DNA of 64,000 bases from Populus alba (lineage: Eukaryota > Streptophyta > Magnoliopsida > Malpighiales > Salicaceae). The stretch is from contig NC_133297.1 in the NCBI RefSeq assembly GCF_005239225.2, positions 11,024,147 to 11,088,146 of the forward strand, in the 5' to 3' direction. This document shows positions 22,704-35,985 of the stretch, one piece after another; within the stretch, counting starts at the first letter, position 1; the number at the start of each line of letters is the position of its first letter. The notes under the pieces were generated by a model. The model searched no databases, was not told the DNA's origin, and was given only the letters and a program-made list of their open reading frames with translations. The position numbers were made by a program, and so were the translations under genes.

Positions 22704-25436
22704 ATGTCAAGGACTCTTGCAGCCATATTGGGAGGTGCTGCAGGAGTCATGGCATTGGTGGGGGCAGTTATTTTTCTTCTATGGTTCCTTTCTCACAGAA
22801 AGAGCATGTCAAGAACTTCAGAGACAGGATCTTCTGAAACATCTGTTCAAGGTAATAGTTGCATCGTACATCATTCAAGAGAGGTTCTAAAGCAAGTGAT
22901 TAATTGTTAAATGTGGCTGTTCTTTCGATTACCTGCTGTAGGAAGGCATGCAGGGATTGAGTTGTCATTACAAGAAGCAAGGCGTTTTGAGATGGAAGAA
23001 TTGTCTCTGGCCACGAAAGGTTTTAGCGAGAAAAATTTGATGGGGTTTGGAAAGTTTGGGGAGGTATATAAGGGTTTGCTTAATGATGGGATGGTTGTAG
23101 CCATCAAAAAGAGACCTGGAGCTCCTAGTCCAGAATTCGTTGATGAGGTAATCATCACTTGCTGAAAAAATTGAGTTTCAGTCTTTCGGATGAAAACATT
23201 GATGAGTGAACGAGAACCATTTTCTTTTAAGTTTGGGTTCTCCCCATAATCACTCCATTTTTCATTCATCATTAATGCTGCAATGAACGGTGGCAGGATT
23301 GTTTTGCTAGCTTAGCACACCAAATTTTCCGAGGAATGAATAATAAATGCAAATAATCATTACAGACATCATTTGAGCTTTTTGTTCCTCCTAATTTTTA
23401 AATTAACCTATGGCATGATAGTTTATGTCATAGCCTGGTTGTTTGCCTATGTATAACTCCAGGCTTAATAAAATAAAGCTTTTCTTCTCCAATTTATATG
23501 GATCTATCCTTTTCTGGGAAACTCAGCTACAATTGTGCTTAGTCCGTTTGTTCTAGGAGCCTAAAACTAGCATATGAATTTCATCCATGCTGTCCTTGAT
23601 TACTATTCATGTATCTCTATTATGTAATCTCTACTGTCACATTGTCCAAGTTTTGGTCTAACAAGACTGACTTCTCAAAAATCAGGTGCGCTACCTTTCA
23701 CCTATTCAGCATCGGAATCTTGTGACTCTTTTGGGCTACTGCCAGGAAAATGACCTACAGTTTCTTGTATATGAGTATATCCCTAGTGGGAGCGTTTCCA
23801 ATCACTTGTATGGTAACTCTCTATCCAGTCACCGCTTTTGCTTGTTTGATCTGTGTTGTATAGAATTTACTGAGCTATTATGTCTTCTATATTGTTCTTC
23901 TCCATTTAAGCATCTATGGGACATATAGCTAGAAATTATTTCACCTGGATTTTCTTCCATGCATTATCATGAGATGTGCGATACTGCCACTTCAAACTGT
24001 TCCTCTTGTCATCTTCTTCTTAGATCCGTATATACAAACCCTGTATCCATAATAGTTGATTCTCATTTATAATCAAGTCCTGATGTTTTTGTTTGCAGGA
24101 CCTGGTCAAACTTTGGATGGGAAGCTTGAATTCAAGCATAGGCTTTCAATCGCTCTAGGGGCTGCTAAAGGTGATCCTTTGCAAAATCAGTCAGCATTTT
24201 GGCTTTCCTGGTATCAGTTTTTCTTTCCTTTAGATATAATGCCAAGTTCAGTACAAAAAAATAGAGAGAGAGGGGAGGGGGGAGAAAAGAAAAGGAATAT
24301 TAATATTGGTTTCACAAAATACTTTAGAGTTTGGTAAGACTTCATATTTATAAAAGGTTCTTCTTTGTGTGTGTGAATGGTCTCAAAGTGCATGTGCCAC
24401 CTCATTCATCTCATCCCATGCTACAGGTTTGGCTCATCTTCACTCTCTATCTCCCCGTTTGGTGCACAAAAATTTCAAAACAGCCAACGTTCTCGTGGAT
24501 GAAAATTTCATTGCTAAAGTTGCAGATGCAGGACTTCGTAATTTCCTGGGAAAAGTTGATATTGCAGGCCCATCTACGCAAGTGACATCAGATGAGATAT
24601 TTCTTGCCCCAGAGTATTACTCCGTAACTCTCCATGTTCTATACAGCTTTTAACACTTTTTAGCTTGTCAGTTATTCACACGACATTTGCAAATGCAGGG
24701 TGAGAGAGTTCAGGCGATTTTCTGAAAAAAGCGACGTGTTCAGTTTTGGTGTATTCCTTCTAGAGTTGCTAAGCGGCAAGGAGGCAGCAGAACCATCTCC
24801 AGGGACGAGCCAAAATCTGGTTGAATGGGTAAGTTATCAGTCTTAATCACTGTAGATTATGCTGTGATGTGTCTGTTTTAAAGTAATCCACTTGCTTCAT
24901 TTGTCACCAGTTCAACTAGTCATATTAGTGAATGTCTGCGTGGAGGGCAGGATTGAGAATAAAGATTGTTTTTACTGCTATCTTGCCATCACAAAATATA
25001 ATTGCCACAGATTTTCATCATCTCTGCTCGTGTGCTTGACTGAAACATGCAAGTGCCTGTGTTAATTTCTAAATATTCCCGTACTTCAAAAAATCAATAA
25101 AACTTGCACCATGTGAGGTAGTAAATTGCCACTAGTCTGGAAGTAAAATTAATTTGGTATCTTTTTCTTTAGGTCCAAAATACTCAGGACTATGCCAACT
25201 TTGCCAGCATTGTCGACCAAAGATTGGGGAGTAGCTTCACTGCTGAAGGTATGGAAGAGTTTATACAGTTGATGCTCCGGTGTGTGGAACCTTCGAGCGA
25301 GAGACGACCAGCCATGAATTATGTGGTAATGGAACTTGACCGTATAATCGAGAAAGAGATGAACTTGACGACAGTCATGGGGGAAGGAACCCCAACGGTG
25401 ACCCTTGGAAGCCACTTATTCAGATCAGCCAAATAA
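22704..25436 (+). CDS. Short receptor-like kinase with altered HRD/DFG motifs
   Basis: Seven coding exons: 22704-22851, 22942-23147, 23686-23812, 24099-24170, 24427-24613, 24699-24828 and 25173-25436. They sum to 1134 nt, or 377 residues. There is almost no extracellular part: a transmembrane helix (AILGGAAGVMALVGAVIFLL) begins within ten residues of the start, then comes a juxtamembrane region and a kinase domain. The glycine loop is GFGKFGEV (84-91) and Lys105 in VAIKK is present. However, the catalytic HRD is HKN (198-200) and the metal-binding DFG is DAG (218-220), so it is probably a weak kinase or pseudokinase. The C-terminus TVTLGSHLFRSAK looks conserved in kind. I place it in the plant RLK/Pelle superfamily without naming the subfamily. 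An untranslated leader intron is likely. Confidence 0.85.
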
Positions 25437-28400
25437 AACAAATTTGTTTTCCTTGAAAATTGTTGAGAGTGATTTTTGTGATACTTCAATTGTTTACTTC
25501 AAGTGTTTATTCCCCTTTTTTGAGAGCTCAGTGAAGATGGTCAGCTGTTTGTAAGTGTATAAAAGAACAGCTGTGTTATTATTGCTGTTATTTTTTTAAT
25601 TTTTTATCATCATAAATGTATTGATAATCTTGCTGTAAACCATTACTTTTCGTATATAAGGGGTTCTGTTCTGTTATTGTGTTGGAAGAATTCTCCCTGC
25701 GGAGGGGAAGAGGCAACGGTTCAAAATCTTGTCTGGATTGGTGTTAGCTTTTAACAATATATCATAATAAAAAAAAAAAAAAAAAAAAAAAAAGGCTCCC
25801 TTCAGCTTATCCAGGGAGGGCTTTTTGTATAAGCAGCCAATCCACCGGAGAAAAGACGTTCTCTAGCAGGTCTCAAGCAGCGTGAGCATCGACAGCATTG
25901 CTCTCACTAGCAAGGGACCATGAAGGAAAGAAATTCAAAGCTTTGTTTTTATATTTTTATAGCCCGTTTGAAAATACAGTTTTTTAAAAAAAAAAAAATT
26001 TTTGATAAATAATTTTTAGATTATTTTAATGTATTGATTATTAAAAATTAATTTTTTAAAAATAAAAAAAAATATTATTTTGATGCATTTCTAAATAAAA
26101 AGTATTTTAAACGGAACTACCATTATTCCCTTAAATAGATAAAGACTTGTTTGCTTTTATATTTTAAAGAATTTTTTTTTACCTTCAAATTAATAATTTT
26201 TGGTGTTTTTCAAATTATTTTGATAATTATCAAAAATATATTTTTTAAAAAATAAAAATATTAATTTAATACTTTTTCAAATAAAAAACAATTAAAAAAA
26301 TAATCTTAATTACACTTTTAAATACCCAATCACATGAGTTATGAGGTTGAGTTGCTGCCAGATGGAGGAGCAAACCTTAAAACCGGAAGGAGATAAATGG
26401 CGAATGCTATAGGATGTCATGCAAACATCTCTATTCCGTGAGGGGTAAAGAGATAATTAAGCACAATATTTTGTTTGAAATTATGGTATTATTAATTTTT
26501 AAAGTATGTTTTCTTATAAATATATTAAAATTATTTTTATTTTTATTTTTTTAAAATTTATTTTTTATATTAACACATCAAAACAATTAAAAACATTAAT
26601 TTAAAAAAAAAATAAAAACTTAAAATTTTCATTAAAAACAAGTTAAATCTCAGCCCTAAACAAGCACTTTGACCTGACTAGTATAGTGGTAGCACGCTGG
26701 ATCTCTAGCAAATTGAGAATCTTATTGAACTCCTAACACAACTATACATAGTTAAAACTTTTAAAAATTCACGTGATTTATTATAAGTTAAAACCTTTAA
26801 AAAACAAAAAAATTTATAAGTAGTGACTAAAAATATTTAATTTTCATTTTTTCAAGTCTTAATTGTCATAATCTATACATCTCTTTATATAATAATAATG
26901 TCCAAATGTTTGATTAAATGACTAGACAAGACAAATGAAATAATGTTTAGTTTATAAGAATATAAAAATATAAGATTATTGTAAACTTGTTACCATGACA
27001 AAAGACTGACATGCGTAGGAGGCAAATATTAGACCATGTATAAGAGATTTTAACTAACTCCTAAAAACAACTAGAACATATATTAAAATTATACTCACCT
27101 GATTAGATGAGTCATAAATTCTAAAGAATTTTCCTTGAAATAGTGCAAAAAAAAACTCCAAAACACTCTTTTAAACCTTTTTTTATATTTATATAAATGA
27201 TTTTAAAACCAAAATTGTTATATAATTAATTTTTTAATTAACATCCTTCATTGCCTTTCATAAAAATAAAACTAAACATGAATGTTTTGGTTTTAAATTT
27301 AATGTTTTTGAACTGAAAAACATCTATAAAGATTATAAAAAAAATTACATTCATATGGGTTGGACAAGACAATATACTAACAATAAATGACAAGCCGAGC
27401 CAAGTTGTATATGTGGATTTAAACCCAAAATTCACTTTTCTTATAACTTCTTTCCTCTAAAAGCTACTCGGGTGCCTTTCTGAATCTAGTTTTAACCTTT
27501 TATTTTTCACTACGAAGCTTATTTGGTATTGTGTTAACAATTGATTTTCAAAATATTTTTCCTTTAGAATGTATTGAATTTTTTTTTTATGTTTTAAAAT
27601 TAATTTTTATCATTAATATATTTAAATGATCTGAAAATACCAAAATAAAATTAATTAAAAGAAAAAAAAAAGGGCTCTATATGAACTAATCATGTTTTCA
27701 AAAAATAATTTTTAATAAGTAAAACTAGAAAATTCTAGTAATACTAAATAAAAACTTTAAAACTGTTCTTTACAAACATAAACCAAAAAAACCTAACAAT
27801 GCCTAAATAGAAAAATAAAAATAGTTAAAAAATACAAATTTTTAAACTAAAAAGAAAAGAATAAAAATAATTAAGGAAATATTTATTTCCTAAAAAGCTT
27901 TTGAATCCAATCTTCTCGGATTCGAAGGAACTGTTCATCATGTTCATGACCAAAACCTCCCTAATCAGAAACTGTTTTGAGCATAACCTTTTAATAAAAA
28001 AACAGTGATCCTTTTATGTTTGAGTCACCCTATCATTTTGAGCAAGATGCCTCCCAAACAATAATTAATCACTGTAAATCAATGGTTTTTAATACCAATT
28101 AATGTAGTCAGGAATGAAAAATAATTTAAAACCCCACATTGTTTGTTATATGTTCAAAATCATTAAAAACACACAAAAAAAACACATGACTATAAAAACA
28201 CTCAAAAAAAATATATTTTTTTATTCATCAAGTCTCATTTGTTAAAATGCTATTACATCAACCAATTTATATAGTAAAACTATAAAATTCTTACAGTGTT
28301 GAACATAAAAACAACATAAAAATAAAAATTTTCTCTTTAAATTAAAAAAACTAATAAAGCTTAATAATACTGAATATTAAAATAAAAATAATAAAATAAG

Positions 28401-29640
28401 TTTTTGAAACTAAAAAATAAAAAAATAAAATAATTAAAGAAATTTTTTATTTTTCTCACAAAGCCCCTACATTGAAGATTAACAAGGATGTTTGGAAGTA
28501 TTGGTAACAATTACTTTTCAACTTGAAAAAAAATCAAAATAATAAAAAAATACTATCTTTTTAGAATAATTTAAATTTTAATAAAAAATAGATTAAAATT
28601 CACCAACTGTGATAATTTTGAAAAATCAAACGGTTTGGTTCGGTTTAATAAACTTGAAAAAAAAAACCGAACCAAATCGAAACAAAAAAAACTGAGTCAA
28701 ACTCGAAAAAAAACAAAAAAACTGAACCAAAAAAAATCAAAGCCAATTTAAACCGGTTTTGATTTTTGAACCATTTTAGTTTATTTTTTTAATTTAATTA
28801 TTTTTTTTTTTCATAAGACTAAACCAACTAAAAATAATTACTCTTACAATCCAGCCTCACTCTCCAAATTTAAAAGACGACCAACTAGCCACGCGGGGAG
28901 CAACCTTCGAGGGAGTGTATGTTCCGTCATTTAAAAGTGTTTTTCAACAGGTTTTTGTTTTTATATAAATAATATTAAATTAGTATTTTTTAAAATATTT
29001 CTTAATAATTTTAATATATCTTTAATTAAAAAATATTTTTAGAAGATTTTCTACATTATATCACTAAACATGCTTAGCAAGCACTAAAATGAAAAAAAAC
29101 TAAAAAATTAATTAAATAAGAAAACTCAAAAAATTAATAAGAAAAAACTGAACCGTGAAAAAACCCGAGTTAAACTGAAAAAAATCGAGCTAAATCAAAA
29201 AAACTAAGCCAAACCAATTTGAATTAATTTTAATTTTTTTAAAAATTTTAATTTAATTATTTTTTATAAAAATCAAACCAAATAAAAATATAATCCCCAA
29301 AAATATAACATTACAAATCCAGAATCGGATTGGATTGTAACCGGCGTGACGGTATTATGTGAGCAAAACCAACGTACCAAACCAAACAAATAATAATAAA
29401 AAAAGTTATTCATGAGATCATCAGATAATAGCATATTTGTTATTGCGGTGAAAATAATGTTTGTTTAAAATTTATTTTTTTAATATTTTTAAATTGTTTT
29501 AATATTAAAAATAAATTTAAAAAATAAAAAAATATTATTTTAATATATCTTTAAAACCTAACATCTATCCCACGTAGTTTATAGATAAAAAATATTCCTC
29601 TCATAATAATTTTGAGATTTATTTGAATAATAATAAGAAG
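25437..29640. other. Repeat-rich intergenic region without genes
   Basis: The kinase 3' end lies near 25437-25700. A run of 25 A at 25769-25793 follows a segment with a B-box-like GGTTCAAAATC, which could be the tail of a SINE. Copies of the dispersed AT-rich family occur near 25970-26110, 26150-26300, 26480-26650, 27530-27660, 28950-29050 and 29450-29560. A tRNA-like stretch (TAGTATAGTGGTAGCACGCTGG) at about 26679-26700 looks like degenerate SINE DNA. No coding region was recognised. Confidence 0.5.
28605..28830. mobile_element. AACC/GGTT-rich MITE-like repeat, degenerate
   Basis: The segment contains GGTTTGGTTCGGTTTAATAA, repeated AACCGAACC-type words and AACCGGTTTTGATTTTTGAAC. It resembles the better preserved elements at 52659-52918 and 53246-53530. 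A related, weaker stretch lies at about 29085-29300. Borders were not resolved here. Confidence 0.5.
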
Positions 29641-29710
29641 AACAAGTACCACTAGTTGTGTTTTCTTTCTTCATCGCTGAGCTCCACTAAAATACAAGAC
29701 CCACACCCAG

Positions 29711-29714
<4 letters not shown>

Positions 29715-29746
<32 letters not shown>
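29715..29746. repeat. (AG)16 microsatellite in KUP3 5' leader
   Basis: Sixteen AG units end 16 bases before the potassium transporter start codon, so they should be in the transcribed leader. GA/CT tracts in plant leaders are common and can affect expression; that is inference here. Confidence 0.9.
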
Positions 29747-29748
<2 letters not shown>

Positions 29749-29762
29749 CCGTAAGGTTTCCA

Positions 29763-29872
29763 ATGGAGGCAGGAACTGGAATTCACCGTTCTTCTAATCC
29801 ATCTCAAGTCAGGCCTCCCCCCCCTCTCTTATTCATTTTCTCTATTATTTTCTTTAATTTTGTCTATTTTTT

Positions 29873-29907
<35 letters not shown>

Positions 29908-32900
29908 TGCTCATTTTCGGAGTTGATGAATTCGATTCTTGTTGGATTGATTTTATATGTGTTTCACAAGTTTTGATCAATCATTATCGGAAACGAAAAG
30001 AGAGCAATGGGAAGTGATTTTACAATTTTATTGCAGTTTTTAGATGAATGAATTCACTGATTCTTGACTTCAATAAATCAAACAGCTTCATTAAGATTGT
30101 TTTCATATGACTTCTTTCTTACAGTATAATATGTTGTGTTATCTGTAATAAGTTAAACCAAATAATTATTTCAACTAGTTAGTTTTAGTAATTTTTTTTT
30201 TTAAAGTTAGTGAACTTGTTGTGTGTCTTGTTGGCCGCCTGAGTAGTTTTGTTTTTTATTTTATTTTATTCATGTTGGTGATGTTAGCTTCGTTTTTCAA
30301 TATGATTTATAACTCTTGGCCATAGCGAAAATGATTTTTTCACTAACAAAGTCAATGATTGATTCTTTTTTCCTTCCTGATGTGACATTTTAATCTTTGT
30401 CAATCCAAAGCATTATCTGAATGGTTGTGTTTGGATGGTTGCTGTTGTGTGCATCTGTTTTAAGCTATATGCTGAATGATAAGAACCCAAGTGATAGAGG
30501 TCGAGTTCTTCATAGCATCATGGTCATCAATAAACATTTATTTTAAATTTTCATGTATAAAGAAACAATTCCTTTTTGACAATAATTTGGGCATAAATAG
30601 CTCAAATCAATGGCAAGTCAGGTCTGTACCATGATGGAATAAGTTGAAAACATAGAGATTACTCACTAGAAATAAAAAGTTTGATTCAATTTACTTTTTA
30701 TTTCCTAATCGTATTGTGCTGCTCATGCTTCTCACAAGTCTTGTTGCCTCTCTGTAGTTCTCAATTCAGGCTTGCTGTAATTCTTGGTGTCAGAAGTAAA
30801 CAAAGCAGGAGCTTTTTTGTTTTAATGAGCTAAAATGCCAATAGTTTCCTTGAACCATAACTTTACTTGTGTGTGATTTTGCAGTTTTCATGGTTAATTC
30901 TCTCCAGGAATCTACTATTGGCATATCAAAGCTTTGGGGTAGTGTATGGAGACCTGAGTACTTCACCTCTTTACGTTTACACAAACACATTTGCTGGGAA
31001 GATGCGGAAACATCAGACCGAGGAAGTAATTTTCGGTGCATTTTCCTTGATTTTCTGGACCTTTACATTGATACCTTTGATCAAGTATATCTGTATCCTA
31101 TTGAGCGCAGATGATAATGGTGAAGGTGAGACAAAACTTCTCTTTCAAATGTTTTTCTCACATGATTTCTAATTCCACGCTCTCTTTCTGATACACTTTA
31201 ATTTATGTCAGGCGGCACATTTGCTCTTTACTCGTTGCTTTGCAGGCATGCAAAGTTTAGCTTACTTCCCAATCAACAAGCAGCCGATGAGGAGCTCTCA
31301 GCCTACAAATATGGCCCCTCAACACAGGCTATTGCCTCCTCTCCATTGAAGAGATTTTTGGAGAAGCACAGAAGGCTTCGGACTGCGCTGCTAGTTGTTG
31401 TCTTGTTTGGTGCTTGCATGGTCATAGGTGATGGTGTGCTTACTCCAGCAATATCTGGTAATGCATTACTATGAGTTATCAATAATTATGTATTTCCCAA
31501 ACTGCATGAGTGTCTTATCCTTGTCAACTTTTGCGCATTGGAGGTGCTGTAAGAAATTCTTTTGCTTCCATCTTTTGCTGAGTCTTCTATTTTTCAAGGC
31601 ATGTACAAGCAAGGAAGATCATTTATAGATCTCGCATTTACAATATACTTGGTTTGTAAATTAATTTAATGAGCCAGTTTTACAAACTAGAATAAGGAAG
31701 ACCATTTATAGACCATGTCTTCAATTGATTTTATTATTCTGGCATGCATCATCTCATTAGCAACTGTCATTGATGCTGATGACAGTAGGGGTTTTTAATT
31801 CCTGCATTCTAAATAACTTATGTTTTACTTTCCTTTTCTTTTTATGGCTTTTCAAATCTTCTGCCTGATTCACTACTTCACCCTGCAGAAACTTCTTACA
31901 TAGACTTAGCAACATGAACAGTTCTTTTCCCCACCTCAATACTTCGTCCCTGGATTAAATGTATAAATCGAATTTGTTTTGTGCTTGCAGTTTTGTCAGC
32001 GGTATCTGGGCTACAAGTTGCTGACAATAAACTGACTAAGGGTAATTTGGTTATTCTTACCAACCTGTCCTCACAAATTTCTATTATGATGCTTATTAAT
32101 GCTTCAATATTTCTTTACACCTTACAGCTTCGTAATACTCAGTTTTGACAAAGCATGCTTGCTATTCTTGGTAGGTGAACTTGTCTTGCTTGCCTGTGTC
32201 ATTTTGGTTGGCCTCTTTGCTCTGCAGCATTGCGGCACTCATAAGGTAGCCTTTATGTTTGCACCAATTGTAATCATCTGGTTGGTGTCAATTCTCTGCA
32301 TTGGACTGTACAACATTATACACTGGAACCCAAAGATTGTTCATGCTTTGTCGCCTCATTACATTATAAAGTTCTTCAGCCAGACGGGTAAAGATGGTTG
32401 GATTTCACTTGGAGGGGTTCTTCTTTCCATAACAGGTATGTTGGATCAGGAAATTGATCTTGCATGATTTTCCACTGGCTTGTTGCATGTGATTGTCACT
32501 CTTCATTGGGAGTTTGGTTGATTTAAAGTTGTAGTTTGGTCAGAAACTATTCAGTGCTCCGAATGCAATAAGTGATTCAGTTTTGTACATTGCGAATAGT
32601 GCACTAATTACCAACAATTTTTCTGGGTTTCACCAGGCACTGAAGCAATGTTTGCTGATCTTGGTCATTTCACTGCCTTATCTATCAGGGTGAGTGTAAA
32701 CTGGAACTGTGTTATTTGTCACAAAGGTACTCCTTATAATTGTATTTCCAATTGATAAATTTAATGATGCTCTTGCCCGTGCAGCTTGCTTTTGCATTGG
32801 CTATTTACCCTTGTTTGGTTGTACAATACATGGGTCAGGCTGCATTTCTATCTAAAAATCTCAACTCCATGTCAAACAGTTTCTATGACTCGATACCTGG

Positions 32901-34826
32901 TATTCAATGTGACTTTAAGTAACAATTGTTCCTGAATTTTGTATCCTATTAGAGTTGGTTTAATTTGTTGCCTAATTGCATATTGCAGATCGTGTATTTT
33001 GGCCTGTATGTGTTATTGCCACCCTTGCTGCTATTGTTGGAAGTCAGGCTGTTATCACCGCCACTTTCTCTATTGTTAAGCAATGCCATGCCCTTGGGTG
33101 TTTTCCACGAGTTAAAGTTGTTCACACCTCGAATCACATATATGGGCAGATCTACATCCCAGAAATAAACTGGATCCTCATGGTCCTTACTCTTGCTGTA
33201 ACTGTTGGATTTCGAGATACAACTTTCATTGGAAATGCTTATGGTAAGTCATTCCTCTCCCTCTGTCATGCTATGTCATTGTTTTCCTCAATTATCTGAT
33301 GGTTAGGTTACAAAAGTGCTTTGTTGATGCAATTGTGCCTGCTATTATAGCTATATTTTGAGCATTCAAGACAGATAAGATTTGCAGTTCAGCTGTGGAA
33401 TTTCAAACATTTTATTGCTATATGTGAACCATTTAGGAGTTCAGCTGCACAAATTAGCTAGAAGTTCTCTCTTCACTGCTTGCTGCCTCTTAATTTCGCT
33501 GCCTGGTGATTCCATTCTAAACTTTTTAGTTAATGTACGCCAATTTTCCTGGGGTGTCATATTGGGGCCCAAAGTTGCTGCACAAGTCTCCCTGCAGGGT
33601 TAGCAACAGAGGGATGGCTGATGTTCTTTCCGCCCCTTTCCATACTTTTATTAGGCCTATGAGTATCATTTTTTTGGGCGCACGAGTATCGTAGTGGAAT
33701 ATCATAGTGATTTTTTGTGTTTGTGTGTTGGTTCCCAGGACTTGCCTGCATGACAGTCATGTTTATCACAACATTTCTCATGGCACTGGTCATAATCTTC
33801 GTTTGGCAGAAGAGTGTCATTCTGGCTGCATGTTTCCTTTTATTCTTTTGGTTCATTGAGGGTGTCTACTTGTCAGCAGCCCTCATGAAAGTGCCGCAGG
33901 GAGGATGGGCTCCTCTTGTGTTGTCAGCCATTTTTATGCTTATTATGTACATTTGGCATTATGGAACTCGCAAGAAGTACAACTTTGATCTGCACAACAA
34001 AGTTTCGTTAAAATGGCTACTTGGATTGGGCCCCAGCCTTGGCATTGTCCGTGTGCCGGGGATAGGTCTCATATACTCCGAGTTGGCTACTGGAGTTCCT
34101 GCAATCTTCTCTCACTTTGTAACAAATCTCCCTGCATTTCATAAGGTGTTAGTTTTTGTTTGTGTAAAATCAGTCCCTGTTCCGTATGTTTCCCCTGAAG
34201 AACGCTTCCTCATTGGCCGAGTATGCCCAAGACCATATCGCATGTATAGGTGCATTGTGAGGTATGGCTACAAGGACATCCAGCGGGATGATGGCAACTT
34301 TGAGAACAAGCTTATACAGAGCATAGCAGAGTTCATTCAGATGGAAGCTGTTGAACCACAATTCTCTTCATCCGAGAGTCCATCCCTTGATGGCAGGATG
34401 GCTGTTATGAGCATCAACCCTGTCCAATCTAGCTTGAGTTTAATGGTATCAGAGCAAGAAATTCTTAGCATTGACGAGTCTATCCAAAGTAGCAGATCTT
34501 TAACCCTCCAGAGTTTGCGATCTGCTTATGATGACGAGAATCCCCAGATCAGAAGGCGCCACGTGAGGTTTCAGCTGCCACCGAATCCTGGGATGGATCC
34601 TTCAGTTAGGGAAGAGCTGATGGATTTGATCCAGGCAAAGGAAGCGGGGGTAGCCTATATAATGGGGCATTCATACGTGAAGGCTAGGAGAACATCCTCA
34701 TTCCTTAAAAAACTAGCTATTGACATTGGCTACTCATTTCTTCGGAAGAATTGCAGGGGCCCTGCCGTGGCGCTGAACATTCCTCACATCAGCCTCATTG
34801 AAGTTGGCATGATATACTATGTGTAA
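29763..34826 (+). CDS. KUP3: Potassium transporter, KUP/HAK/KT family (KUP3 type)
   Basis: Nine coding exons: 29763-29807, 30885-31125, 31212-31457, 31991-32041, 32175-32435, 32637-32689, 32785-32899, 32989-33243 and 33739-34826, totalling 784 residues. The protein is a high-affinity-type K+ transporter with about 12 membrane helices and a long cytosolic C-terminal tail. Family motifs are plain: [70 protein letters not shown] and the ending [20 protein letters not shown]. The N-terminus [20 protein letters not shown] and the adjacent Mfd-like gene point to Arabidopsis AtKUP3 (At3g02050) rather than its close relative KUP4/TRH1. Intron 1 (29808-30884) holds an AT microsatellite. All motifs look intact. 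Confidence 0.93.
29877..29904. repeat. (AT)14 microsatellite in KUP3 intron 1
   Basis: Fourteen uninterrupted AT units lie about 70 bases after the first splice donor. Likely polymorphic. Confidence 0.9.
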
Positions 34827-35985
34827 TCATTCCGACGTTACCGTCCATCTGACCCCAGGTGGCCATATTTGAACGGCTGGACACAGAGGAGGCTCATGCC
34901 TGGCCATGGTCGTGGAACATGCAACGTTGAAGGATATGTATGGGTTAGGTTTTTTTATGGCAGGTTTTCCATGAAACAGCTTTCCCTCTTTGTACAGATA
35001 AACCTTCAGCAGGCTCTTCATCTGATAAATTACTAGGGCTTTTCTATGAGCAAGAAATAATGTGCAAGGCATCGAGGAATATATTGCTTAAAATCTTATT
35101 AACAGAGAACATTCTTGTGCAAGAGGGGAGAATTGATTGTTGTTCGTGCCAGGGGTCCGTGGGTATTATAGCTGGATAGAAACTACCTAACCTCGTCTCC
35201 GGTCATTTAATTGAGAAGGATCCATTTGAGAAAAAGGTGGATAGATGGTGAGCCCATTCCATAATTTCGGTGCTTATAAACATTTGGGAAATTTCGGTGC
35301 TTATAAACATTTGGAACGCGGTTGAAACTATGTTTTTAAAAAATTAAAATTATTTTTTTGTTAAAATTTAATATTGTTTGTATTTTTTGAATCATTTTGA
35401 TATATTATATTAAAAATAATTTTTTAAAAATAAAAAATATTATTAATATGTATTTTGATATAAAAAATTATTTGAAAAAACAATCGCTATTAACACTGTA
35501 CTAAATACACTTATAGACTCAATAAAAAAACTTTTTTTTCGTTTTAAAAATACTCTTTTCCTTTTCTAACTACTTCATTTCATCCGTCCCTCCATTATTT
35601 TTAAATTTTAATTTTTAAATTAAAAAAATGTTATTTTTTATAGTTTTTATATAGAAATATATTAAAATATATATATATATATATATTAACATTTTAAAAT
35701 GATTTGAAAATATGATTTTTTTTATTAAAAATACTTAAATGCTTGGGACCAAGTGGTAATTAATTCCAATGGATTAAAAATTGACACGTCACATTAGTTA
35801 ATATCTCTGGCAAGAAACTTGAACATCATCCAAATTTGGACAAACAAAAATCAAACATAAGAAGCAGAGGACGAAAACGTTTTTGACGTTGTCTTCAGTT
35901 AAACCTCTCCAAAACCTCTCAGGTCATTATTAGTTATCCTCTTGTTGGAAAATAATATAATAATTAAAGAGTCCCATTTCCATTT
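34827..35985. other. KUP3 3' end, repeats and helicase promoter
   Basis: The first ~300 bases are probably the transporter's 3' untranslated region. A short direct repeat (AATTTCGGTGCTTATAAACATTTGG) occurs twice at about 35263-35313. The AT-rich dispersed repeat occupies roughly 35320-35500 and 35620-35740. The last 150 bases before the helicase start are its promoter/leader. No gene was seen. Confidence 0.45.

Noticed and set aside
26679..26760. tRNA-like sequence
   Set aside because: The arms do not pair and the B-box region is degraded; more likely old SINE DNA than a tRNA gene.
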